Made by a program: the position numbers and the translations under genes. Source: Sphingosinicella sp963974575 (lineage in GTDB: Bacteria > Pseudomonadota > Alphaproteobacteria > Sphingomonadales > Sphingomonadaceae). Taken from it: DNA of 64,000 bases. Positions 33,699 to 40,830 of the stretch are shown one piece after another (position 1 is the first letter of the stretch; each line of letters opens with the position of its first letter). The notes under the pieces were generated by a model. It did no database searches. It was not told the origin of the DNA and was given only the letters and a program-made list of their open reading frames with translations. The DNA lies in contig NZ_CAXBBQ010000002.1 of NCBI RefSeq assembly GCF_963974575.1, positions 490,459-554,458 of the forward strand. The letters run 5' to 3'.

Positions 33699-34638
33699 GC
33701 TGGCGCTGCATCGTGCGGATGATGTCACCCTTCTCGCCCATGCGGCGGAGTGTCGGCTCCAAGTTCTCATCAAGCTTCCACCAGCCGGGCCGCACCTCTT
33801 CGGCAAGGCCCAGCCGCGCGAGCTTGTGCAGCCGCCGCGTCCGCAGTGCCTGCTCGGTGCCGTCGCGGTGCCCGGGATGGACGAGGCCGTCGTCGCCCCT
33901 TGCGTGCATCAGCTTCCGGTCGAGACTGGTGTAGCGTTCGGCATCCACCTCGCGCGCGGTGGCCGCGACGATCTCCTGCTCGGTTCTGGGGCCAAGGTCG
34001 AGGCTGACGATCGCTTCGGCGCGGGCACGGATGCCGTGGGTGATATAGTCCCTGGCGATGATGAGGTCGTGGCCGCGCTCATCCTTGCCGCGCAGAATGA
34101 CATGGCTGTGCGGATGGCCGGTGTTGAAGTGATCGACCGCCACCCAGTCGAGCTTCGTCCCCAAGTCCTCTTCCATGTCGTTCATCAGCCGCCGCACCAG
34201 CGGCTTCAGGTCTTCGTACCGGTCGCCGTCCTCGGGTGCGACGATGAAGCGGAACTGGTGACGATCGCCCGCCGACTGCTCCAGGAAGGCCTTCCCCGAG
34301 ACGCCATCCTGCTCAGGGCCGTAGAGCCGTCCCCGCTCGCCCTCGCGCGTGGTGCCGTCGCGCTCGAGATAGCGCACGTGCGCCCGCGCCGCCGACAGCC
34401 CCTTGCCGAGCTTCACGATCCGCGCCTTCACGATGACGCGGCGATGGCTGATCCCGCGTGTCCGCAGCACGCTCGCGACCCCGCCGCCGCGCCCGATGCG
34501 CGCACCGGTGAACGTCGAGCCTGACCGGCCCCGCCTTGCCGTGCGTCCGGCGCGCGCCGCCGCCTTCGCGAGCCGCGTACGCATCGGCGGGGTCCCGATG
34601 CGCCCGAGCCAGAGTTCGAAGTCGTCGCCGCCTGCCAT
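33601..34638 (-). pseudogene. truncated relaxase/mobilization nuclease (VirD2-like, DUF3363 type)
   Basis: 345 codons open from ATG 34638. The N-terminal nuclease half is intact in pattern (ARAHVRYLERDGT, FIVAPEDGDRYEDLKPLVR, LDWVAVDHFNTGHPHSHVILRG with the HxH metal site, then EQEIVAATAREVDAERYTSLDR). After about residue 315 (IIRTMQRQL) the sequence is the reverse of the chromosomal signalling gene. Family members are about 580-650 residues, so roughly half is lost. The relaxase would have nicked and led the ICE DNA. Confidence 0.75.
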
Positions 34639-35212
34639 CGCCCATCTCCGGCATCAAAAGCCAGGATGAGGGCGAACCCGACCAGTCCCGTCAAGAACCT
34701 CCAAAGACCCTCGCGCTATACGTCAGTATTGCTGCGGCTCCCGGCGTAATCTGTCTCGCAGATGGAGGGCTGGGTGCAAAACCGCCTCTAATAAAAACGA
34801 TGTGCAGACAAGGACTTGCCGCCCAACGGGAGGCACGGCTTTCTATCTTGCCGTTCCGCCCTTCTGCCCTTTCGCGCCCATGCCGCCACCCCTCCTCCGC
34901 ACCCCTTCGGACGGGCATGGACACCGATGATCGCGCGCGGGCAGGCAAGCGGTCATTCTCACCATGCCGTGGGGTATTTCGGCAGGATTGGATGGGTATG
35001 GACGCGATGCTTTGCGCGCTTTCCGCCAAATTTTGCGCAAGTCCCGCCGAACCTTGCCGATGGCTGCGCAGCATAAATGCAGCACGAAGCGGTGCGATTC
35101 GTGTGTTCGGACACGCTTTTTTGAACGGCCGATCCCGCTCGCGACGTGTTCGTTTGACAGTGATTCCTCGGGGGCTCAGACGGGTGTTTCACATCAAAAA
35201 GGACGCTCAGAC
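34639..35212. other. gene-free stretch between the relaxase and HU genes
   Basis: 574 bases with no supported coding region. It holds the divergent upstream regions of the relaxase remnant and the HU gene and one short terminator-like hairpin (35100-35122). Possibly an origin of transfer once lay here, as is common beside a relaxase gene, but I see no convincing nic motif. Confidence 0.45.
35100..35122 (+). terminator. short intrinsic-terminator-like hairpin
   Basis: CGTGT-GTTCGG-ACACG stem-loop followed by C and six T residues. The 5-bp stem is short. With no intact rightward gene before it, it may be left from a deleted gene. Confidence 0.35.
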
Positions 35213-35488
35213 ATGAACAATGCCGATCTCGCCGACGCGCTTGCCGAGACGCTCGGGACCACCAAGGCCGATGCGCGCAAGGCCGTCGATGCGGTGTTCG
35301 CCGCGATCACCGACGCCGCCGCCAAAGGCGAGGAAGTGTCGCTAAACGGCTTCGGCAAGTTCAAGGTGAAGGCCTCTCCCGCGCGCGAAGGTCGCAACCC
35401 GGCCACCGGCGCGGCGATGCAGATCGCGGCGTCGAACAAGCTCACGTTCAGCCCCGCAAAGGCGGTCAAGGACCGGCTGAACGGTTAA
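35213..35488 (+). CDS. HU-family DNA-binding protein
   Basis: 91 residues from ATG 35213. Complete HU/IHF fold: MNNADLADALAETLG, then GEEVSLNGFGKFKVK and the DNA-binding arm region REGRNPATGAAMQIAASNK, ending KAVKDRLNG. It bends and compacts DNA. Found inside the ICE remnant, where it may have assisted integration or silencing. It has its own following hairpins and looks intact and expressible. Confidence 0.92.
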   Translation: MNNADLADALAETLGTTKADARKAVDAVFAAITDAAAKGEEVSLNGFGKFKVKASPAREGRNPATGAAMQIAASNKLTFSPAKAVKDRLNG

Positions 35489-35515
35489 GATCGGGCAGCG
35501 CTGCCATAAGAAACT

Positions 35516-35551
35516 GGCCGCCAGCTACAGGGGGCATAAGAGCTGGCGGCC
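35516..35551. terminator. hairpin downstream of the HU gene
   Basis: Perfect 11-bp inverted repeat GGCCGCCAGCT/AGCTGGCGGCC around a 14-base loop (35527-35540), 27 bases past the HU stop. No T-run follows, so it may be a transcript-stabilising or factor-dependent stop. Confidence 0.45.
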
Positions 35552-35635
35552 GCACCAAGTGGGTGGAGCTGATGGAACGCAGGGCCGCAGGGCTGGTTCC
35601 GTTAGCGCCGCTCCCAGGCGCCCGCCCGGATAAAG

Positions 35636-35662
35636 GAACGCCGGCCCAAAAGGCCGGCGTTC
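35636..35662. terminator. strong bidirectional hairpin
   Basis: Perfect 11-bp stem GAACGCCGGCC/GGCCGGCGTTC with loop CAAAA. Placed between the HU gene and the leftward small gene at 35737-35886, suiting a convergent terminator. Confidence 0.5.
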
Positions 35663-35736
35663 AGTTCATGAAAGGGGAAGAATGGCGCCAGCCTAGGGCG
35701 CCGGAAACGGCGCGGCAACCTCGCCCTTCCGGCAGT

Positions 35737-35886
35737 TCAGGCGGCGCGTTCGAGCTCGTCCAGGCGCTTCAGGCAAAGCTCTTCGATGAGGCCGCGCAGC
35801 ACCTCGACGCGGCTGCCGATCCAGTCCAGTTCCTCGGCCGTGATGCGGTACTGGCGCGAGTAGCGCGCCTTCACGTACGCCCCCAT
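35737..35886 (-). CDS. small protein of unknown function in the ICE remnant
   Basis: 49 residues from ATG 35886 (MGAYVKARYSRQYRIT), with GAGAGG upstream. Basic N-terminus followed by a leucine/glutamate-rich helix (EVLRGLIEELCLKRLDELE) that could be a coiled coil or small DNA-binding/dimer element. The longer frame upstream has no ribosome site. No family recognised. Confidence 0.45.
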   Translation of the reverse strand: MGAYVKARYSRQYRITAEELDWIGSRVEVLRGLIEELCLKRLDELERAA

Positions 35887-35971
35887 TCTGGTTCGCCTCT
35901 CAGGTACCAATCCACTTGCCGACGGCAATGACGCCGAACCGTCAGGACCGCAGCCGTCAACAGACACCCAC

Positions 35972-36556
35972 GTGCTTGGCCCAGCGCCTTCCCCCAATCT
36001 TCTATCCGCCGGTAGCGTCATCGCCGCGAGCCTCATCACCGGCCTCAACTCGGACCTGCCCGGGCTTGTCACCGCGCAGGTCACCGAGAATGTCTACGAC
36101 AGTCCGACAGGACGCATTCTTCTGGTGCCGCAGGGCGCGCGGCTGCTCGGCCGCTACGAGAGCAATATCGCGTTCGGCCCGGCGCGCGCACTCGTCGTCT
36201 GGCAGCGGCTCATCTTCCCCGATGGTCGCGGATTGGCACTTGGCGAGCCCCCTGCGACCGACGCCGGTGGCTATGCCGGCATCAGCGACCGCGTCGATAT
36301 GCACAGCGGGGAAGTCCTGAAAGCCGTGGCCCTGTCCACGCTCCTCGGCATCGGATCGGAGCTTGCCATCGCAGGGGACAACGATCTCGCCGATGCCCTG
36401 CGCTCAGCGGTCCAGTCGAGCGGCAGCCGGGCCGGCGACCAGATCGTCTCGCGCGGTCTTGGGGTCCGTCCGACCATCATCGTCAGACCGGGCACGCCGA
36501 TCAGGCTGCTCGTTCATCAGGATCTCGTCATTGAGCCTTCTGAAAGGAGCCATTAG
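35972..36556 (+). pseudogene. trbI: C-terminal fragment of TrbI (VirB10-like type IV secretion protein)
   Basis: About 194 codons covering only the C-terminal beta-barrel of TrbI: SAGSVIAASLITGLNSDLPG, TENVYDSPTGRILLVPQG, ALVVWQRLIFPDGR, then SSGSRAGDQIVSRGLGVRPT and the IRLLVHQDLV end. Full TrbI proteins have about 350-450 residues with a membrane anchor and proline-rich linker, all absent here. Homology starts abruptly near 35985, marking an internal deletion end point of the ICE. The GTG at 35972 is the formal start only. Confidence 0.75.
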
Positions 36557-36557
36557 G

Positions 36558-36779
36558 ATGAGTGCACTGCGCCTCCCGCGCCTGCCGGATCGCAGTCCGG
36601 TCAAGCTGACGATCACGCTAACTCCTGATCTCCACCGGCATCTCTCCACCTACGCCGACCTCTACCGCGAGCAGTATGGAGAAACCGAGTCCATCACCGA
36701 GCTGATCCCGTTCATGCTTCGCCTGTTCCTCGAGACCGACAAGGCCTTCGTGCGCGCCCGGACGAGGATACCGTCATGA
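36558..36779 (+). CDS. DUF2274 domain protein of Trb-type ICEs
   Basis: 73 residues, ATG 36558 right after trbI with an AGG ribosome site. Ends in an ATGA overlap with the AlpA gene. Pattern VKLTITLTPDLHRHLSTYAD, then ITELIPFMLRLFLETDKAF, resembles small ribbon-helix-helix-like proteins that routinely follow trbI in proteobacterial ICEs. Role in transfer or regulation is not established. Confidence 0.8.
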   Translation: MSALRLPRLPDRSPVKLTITLTPDLHRHLSTYADLYREQYGETESITELIPFMLRLFLETDKAFVRARTRIPS

Positions 36780-36997
36780 GCGGCGCCCCGCGCGCGGACC
36801 GATTCCTGCGGCTTCCCGAAGTCCTCAAGCGGAGCGGTCTTACGCGGTCAACGCTTTACCGCAAGATCGAGGAAGGTACGTTTCCGCGGCAGGTGACGCT
36901 CGGCCTGCGCTGCATCGGATGGCGCGAATCCGAGCTAAACAGGTGGGTGGAAAGCCCGTCCTCATACCGCCAGCCGGAGATGTCTGACACCGGTTAG
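36776..36997 (+). CDS. AlpA-family regulator (MerR-like HTH, excisionase type)
   Basis: 73 residues, coupled to DUF2274 by ATGA. Helix-turn-helix FLRLPEVLKRSGLTRSTLYRKIEEGTFP then LGLRCIGWRESELNRWVE, the standard AlpA pattern. Such proteins control integrase expression or direct excision. Its last 36 bases overlap the 3' end of the convergent integrase gene. Confidence 0.88.
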   Translation: MSGAPRADRFLRLPEVLKRSGLTRSTLYRKIEEGTFPRQVTLGLRCIGWRESELNRWVESPSSYRQPEMSDTG

Positions 36998-38191
36998 TGC
37001 GGGAGACGTTCTCCGGAGCGTGTCGAGATAGTCGGACCAGTGCTGCATCATGCGCACACGTTCCTCCCAGTACTCGCCCCGCGCGTAAGCCCGCCTCACG
37101 GCATTGCCGTCGCAGTGCGCGAGCTGCCGCTCGATGGCATCGGCGTGCCACATCCCCATTTCATTGAGCAACGTCGCGGCCATCGCCCGAAAGCCGTGGC
37201 CCGTCATTTCGGACTGCGCGAAGCCCATGCGCCGCAAGGCCGCGTTGATCGTGTTTTCCGACATCGGCCGGTTCGCCGACCGTAGTGACGGAAACAGAAA
37301 CCGACTGTAGCGCGCATCATGCTGGATTGAGCCGATGATTTCGATGGCCTGGCGCGAGAGCGGGATGGCGTGGGGCCGGCGCATCTTCATTTTCTGCGCG
37401 GGGATGGTCCAGACGGCTGCGTCGAGATCGAGTTCGGTCCACTCCGCAAACCTGAGTTCGCCGGGACGTACGAAAACGTGCGGCAGGAGACGCAGCGCCA
37501 CTTTCGTGTTCGCTTGCCCCGTGAACGCGTCGATCGCCCGGAGCAGGCCTCCCACCTCCTCGGCTTTCGTGATCGCCGCGCGGTGAACGGGCTTTGGCGC
37601 AATCAGCGCGCCCTTCAGGTCGGACGCGATGTCGCGCTCGGCGCGTGCCGTGGCAATGGCATATCGAAAAACCTGCGAGCAGGTACTGCGCAGCCGGCGC
37701 GCCGTCTCATAGTGCCCCTTGACCTCCATCTTGCGGAGCATCAGCAGCAACTCCTGGGCCGTGATCGACGCAATCGGTCGGTTTCCGATCGATTGGCACG
37801 CAAAGTCGAGCAGCCAGCGCAGCTTCTTCATGGTGACCGTCGAGCGCCCCTCCCGCTCGACCTTGACCAGCCACTCATCGGCAACGGCCTTGAAGCTGTT
37901 CGCGGCAGCGACGCTCGCGGCGATGCGTTCGAGCTTGATATGCTCACCGGGGTCGTTTCCCTCAGCAAGCACCTTGCGCGCATTGTCCCGGCGCTCACGT
38001 GCTTCGGCAAGCCCGGTTTCCGGCCAGACGCCTAGCGCGAGCGTCTTCTGCTTGCCCAGATACCGGTAGTTCATCCGCCAATATCGTGCGCCAGAGGGCA
38101 GAACCAGCAGGTAGAGGCCATCGCCATCCGTCAGCTTGAACGGCTTGTCCCGCCCCTTCGCGGCTTTGATGGCAACGGTGCTCAGACCCAT
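36962..38191 (-). CDS. tyrosine-type site-specific integrase
   Basis: 409 residues. N-terminal DUF4102 arm-binding domain (FKLTDGDGLYLLVLPSGARYWRMNYR), core-binding middle, and catalytic domain with Arg in VRPGELRFAEW, HGFRAMAATLL (His-x2-Arg), QLAHCDGNAVRRAY and the C-terminal tyrosine in that region. It lies next to tRNA-Glu, its probable target. It appears intact, although the far att site is gone. Four copies of an 8-base motif lie at its start and upstream. Confidence 0.92.
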   Translation of the reverse strand: MGLSTVAIKAAKGRDKPFKLTDGDGLYLLVLPSGARYWRMNYRYLGKQKTLALGVWPETGLAEARERRDNARKVLAEGNDPGEHIKLERIAASVAAANSFKAVADEWLVKVEREGRSTVTMKKLRWLLDFACQSIGNRPIASITAQELLLMLRKMEVKGHYETARRLRSTCSQVFRYAIATARAERDIASDLKGALIAPKPVHRAAITKAEEVGGLLRAIDAFTGQANTKVALRLLPHVFVRPGELRFAEWTELDLDAAVWTIPAQKMKMRRPHAIPLSRQAIEIIGSIQHDARYSRFLFPSLRSANRPMSENTINAALRRMGFAQSEMTGHGFRAMAATLLNEMGMWHADAIERQLAHCDGNAVRRAYARGEYWEERVRMMQHWSDYLDTLRRTSPALTGVRHLRLAV

Positions 38192-38254
38192 GATGGTATC
38201 TCCCTGACGGACCCGCTCGATGTACCATCAAAAATACCATCAGATTGATGGTAT
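38191..38254. repeat. repeated TGATGGTA elements upstream of the integrase
   Basis: Four copies of TGATGGTA or its complement: TGATGGTAT (38191-38199, touching the start codon), TACCATCA (38223-38230), ATACCATCA (38234-38242) and TGATGGTAT (38246-38254). The last two form a perfect 9-bp inverted repeat with a 3-base centre. Likely binding sites for the integrase arm domain or for AlpA. Confidence 0.55.
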
Positions 38255-38354
38255 GTGGCGGTCCAGAGCGGGATGGCCTGGGAGCATTATAGCAGAATAA
38301 ACGGCAGAAAACAGCCACTTATGGCATGTCTTGGGATGCCTTGGGAAGGCTTCG

Positions 38355-38430
38355 TGGTGACCCCAACGGGACTCGAACCCGTGTTTTCGCCGTGAAAGGG
38401 CGACGTCCTAGACCGCTAGACGATGGGGCC
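38355..38430 (-). tRNA. tRNA-Glu (anticodon TTC), ICE attachment target
   Basis: On the minus strand GGCCCCA opens and TGGGGTC closes the acceptor stem, followed by A and an encoded CCA. The anticodon loop CTTTCAC gives TTC, and GGTTCGAGTCC is the T arm. Its 3' end faces the integrase, the usual attB arrangement. Confidence 0.95.
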
Positions 38431-38492
38431 AGCGCCGGTTGAGGCGCCCCCACTAATGAGGTCGTCTCAACCGGTCAAGCCGGATATGAGGC

Positions 38493-40073
38493 TCAGGCCG
38501 CCTGAGCCTCTTCCGCTGGCACTGTCCGGATCAGATAGTCGAACGCAGAGAGTGCCGCCTTCGATCCTTCCCCCATCGCGATCACGATCTGCTTGTAGGG
38601 CACGGTAGTGCAGTCGCCCGCCGCAAGAATGCCCGGCTGGCTCGTTTCGCCGCGGTGATCGACCTCGACCTCGCCGCGCGGGGAAAGCGCGACCGCGTCC
38701 TTCAGCCACTCGGTGTTCGGCACGAGGCCGATCTGCACGAAGATGCCTTCCAGCTCGATCTGGTGCAGATCATCACTGCTCCGGTCCTTGTAGGTCAGCG
38801 CCGTCACCTTCTCGCCGTCGCCCAGCACCTCGGTGGTGAGCGCTGACGTGATGATCTTCACGTTCGGCAGGCTGCCGAGCTTGCGCTGCAGCACCGCGTC
38901 GGCGCGAAGCTGGCTGTCGAACTCGATCAGCGTCACATGCGCGACGATCCCGGCAAGGTCGATCGCCGCTTCCACGCCCGAGTTGCCGCCGCCGATCACC
39001 GCGACGCGCTTGCCCTTGAACAGCGGGCCGTCGCAGTGCGGGCAATACGCCACGCCCTTGTTGCGGTAGGCGTCCTCACCCGGCACGTTCATCTGCCGCC
39101 AGCGCGCGCCTGTGGCGAGCACCACGGTCCGCGCCTTCAGCGACGCGCCATTCTCCAGCCGCACCTCGTGTAGCCCGCCCGGCACACGTGCTGGGATCAG
39201 CTTTTCGGCCTTCTGGAGGTTCATGATGTCGACGTCATAGTCCTTCACGTGCTGCTCGAGCTGCGCGGCAAGCTTCGGACCTTCCGTGTGTTGCACGGAA
39301 ATGAAGTTCTCGATGCCCATCGTGTCGAGCACCTGCCCACCGAAACGCTCGGCAGCGACGCCCACGCGAATGCCCTTGCGCGCCGCATAGATCGCCGCCG
39401 CCGCACCGCCCGGCCCGCCGCCGACGACGAGCACGTCGAACGGCGCCTTGCCCTTGATCTTCTCAGCTGCGCGCGCCTGCGCACCCGTGTCGATCTTCGC
39501 GACGATCTGCTCCAGCTCCATGCGGCCGGAGGCGAACGGTTCACCGTTCAAAAACACGGTCGGCACAGCCATAACCTTACGCTCGTCGACCTCGCCCTTG
39601 AAGAGCGCACCGTCGATCGCGGTGTGCCTGATACGCGGATTGAGCACCGCCATCAGGTTCAGCGCCTGCACCACGTCCGGGCAGTTCTGGCACGACAGCG
39701 AGAAGTAGGTCTCGAACTCGAAGTCGCCGTCCAGCGCCTTCACCTGTTCGATCACGTCCTGCGCGGCTTTCGACGGGTGCCCGCCGACCTGCAGAAGTGC
39801 GAGAACGAGGCTCGTGAACTCATGGCCCATGGGGAGGCCCGCGAAACGCACGCCGATGTCGGTGCCGACGCGACGGATCATGAAGCTAGGCCTGCGCTTG
39901 TCGTCATCCTTGCGGACGACGCTCACCTTGTCCGAAAGCGCTGCAATCTCTTCGAGGAGCGTGTTCATCTCCGCGGACTTCGCATCCTCGCCCAGCGACG
40001 CCACCAGTTCGATCGGCTGCGTGATGTTCTGCAGATACGCCTTCAGCTGCTGCTTGAGATTGTCGTCCAGCAT
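38493..40073 (-). CDS. ahpF: alkyl hydroperoxide reductase subunit F
   Basis: 526 residues, the usual family length. The N-terminal domain is a pair of thioredoxin folds with CQNC. The FAD/NAD(P)H domain has VVGGGPGGAAAAIYAAR, the CPHC redox pair in GVAYCPHCDGPLF, IGGGNSGVEAAIDLAG and AAGDCTTVPYKQ. It passes electrons from NADH to AhpC. Lies 90 bases after ahpC with a strong hairpin in between. Confidence 0.96.
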   Translation of the reverse strand: MLDDNLKQQLKAYLQNITQPIELVASLGEDAKSAEMNTLLEEIAALSDKVSVVRKDDDKRRPSFMIRRVGTDIGVRFAGLPMGHEFTSLVLALLQVGGHPSKAAQDVIEQVKALDGDFEFETYFSLSCQNCPDVVQALNLMAVLNPRIRHTAIDGALFKGEVDERKVMAVPTVFLNGEPFASGRMELEQIVAKIDTGAQARAAEKIKGKAPFDVLVVGGGPGGAAAAIYAARKGIRVGVAAERFGGQVLDTMGIENFISVQHTEGPKLAAQLEQHVKDYDVDIMNLQKAEKLIPARVPGGLHEVRLENGASLKARTVVLATGARWRQMNVPGEDAYRNKGVAYCPHCDGPLFKGKRVAVIGGGNSGVEAAIDLAGIVAHVTLIEFDSQLRADAVLQRKLGSLPNVKIITSALTTEVLGDGEKVTALTYKDRSSDDLHQIELEGIFVQIGLVPNTEWLKDAVALSPRGEVEVDHRGETSQPGILAAGDCTTVPYKQIVIAMGEGSKAALSAFDYLIRTVPAEEAQAA

Positions 40074-40107
40074 GGGTTCGCTCCGGAAAAATTCAGTGTG
40101 GTCGCGA

Positions 40108-40141
40108 GCTTCCGGAGGCGGCGTGAACCGCCCCCGGAAGC
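40108..40141 (-). terminator. hairpin between ahpC and ahpF (partial terminator or mRNA stabiliser)
   Basis: 14-bp stem with one A:C mismatch and a 6-base loop (CGTGAA), 22 bases after the ahpC stop. It could hold ahpC at a higher level than ahpF, a ratio known to be useful for this pair. Confidence 0.5.
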
Positions 40142-40163
40142 CCCCTGCGACCCAAGGGGTTGC

Positions 40164-40727
40164 TTAGATCTTGCCGACGAGGTCGAGCGAGGGGGCGAGC
40201 GTCTTGTCGCCCTCTTCCCACTTCGCCGGGCAGACTTCGCCCGGATGGCTCACCCAGTACTGCAGCGCCTTGATCTTGCGCAGAAGTTCGGCAGCGTTGC
40301 GACCCACGCCTTCCGGCGTGATCTCGACGAGCTGAATGGTGCCTTCGGGATCGACGACGAACGTGCCGCGATCGGCAAGGCCGACGCCGGCGCGCAGGAT
40401 TTCGAAGTTGTTCGAGATGTCGTGGTTCTGGTCGCCCAGCATGAAGTAGTTGATCTTACCGATGGCGGGCGAGGTGTCGTGCCAGGCCTTGTGGCAGAAA
40501 TGCGTGTCGGTGGAGACCGAGTATACTTCCACACCCATGCCCTGCAGCGTCGGATAGATGTCGGCGAGGTCTTCGAGTTCGGTCGGGCACACGAAGGTGA
40601 AATCGGCCGGGTAGAAGAAGAAGATCGACCATTTGCCCTTCACGTCCGCGTCCGTCACCTCGACGAACTTGCCCTGCTTGAAGGCCTGCGCTTTGAACGG
40701 CTTGATGGGGGTATTAACGAGGGACAT
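40164..40727 (-). CDS. ahpC: alkyl hydroperoxide reductase subunit C (2-Cys peroxiredoxin)
   Basis: 187 residues from ATG 40727 (MSLVNTPIKPF), with GGAGCG upstream; the longer frame adds an untypical leader. Peroxidatic Cys in FYPADFTFVCPTE, resolving Cys in HPGEVCPAKW. It reduces hydroperoxides and is recycled by AhpF. First gene of the ahpCF unit. Confidence 0.96.
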   Translation of the reverse strand: MSLVNTPIKPFKAQAFKQGKFVEVTDADVKGKWSIFFFYPADFTFVCPTELEDLADIYPTLQGMGVEVYSVSTDTHFCHKAWHDTSPAIGKINYFMLGDQNHDISNNFEILRAGVGLADRGTFVVDPEGTIQLVEITPEGVGRNAAELLRKIKALQYWVSHPGEVCPAKWEEGDKTLAPSLDLVGKI

Positions 40728-40830
40728 GTACGCTCCATTGCTGTGGGTTACTGGGGGATGGTGATCCTTTAGCAACGCACGGAGCGAAGAAGAAATTACT
40801 TTTTTGAGACAGACAGATTGATATTATCGA

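Larger units (their letters stand above)
33681..38354. mobile_element. remnant of an integrative and conjugative element at tRNA-Glu
   Basis: The right border is the 3' end of tRNA-Glu (38355) with a tyrosine integrase next to it. The cargo reads integrase, AlpA-type excisionase/regulator, DUF2274, C-terminal trbI, small protein, HU, relaxase. These are the two ends of a Trb-type ICE with the middle missing (no trbB-H, no traG/virD4). The left border at about 33681-33692 falls inside both the relaxase and a chromosomal signalling gene. No copy of the tRNA 3' end is found there, so the distal att site has been lost and the remnant should be immobile. Confidence 0.75.

Noticed and set aside
33660..33720. 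Direct repeat of the tRNA-Glu 3' end as a distal att site
   Set aside because: I looked for the TGACCCCAACGGGACTCGAA stretch near the left border and did not find it; it occurs only at the tRNA itself.
35563..35931. 122-codon plus-strand frame in the ICE remnant
   Set aside because: Spans a perfect terminator-like hairpin and runs antisense to the better-supported small gene at 35737-35886.
40728..40830. OxyR site upstream of ahpC
   Set aside because: An AT-rich GATATTATCGATC stretch is present but does not give the spaced ATAG/CTAT pattern convincingly.
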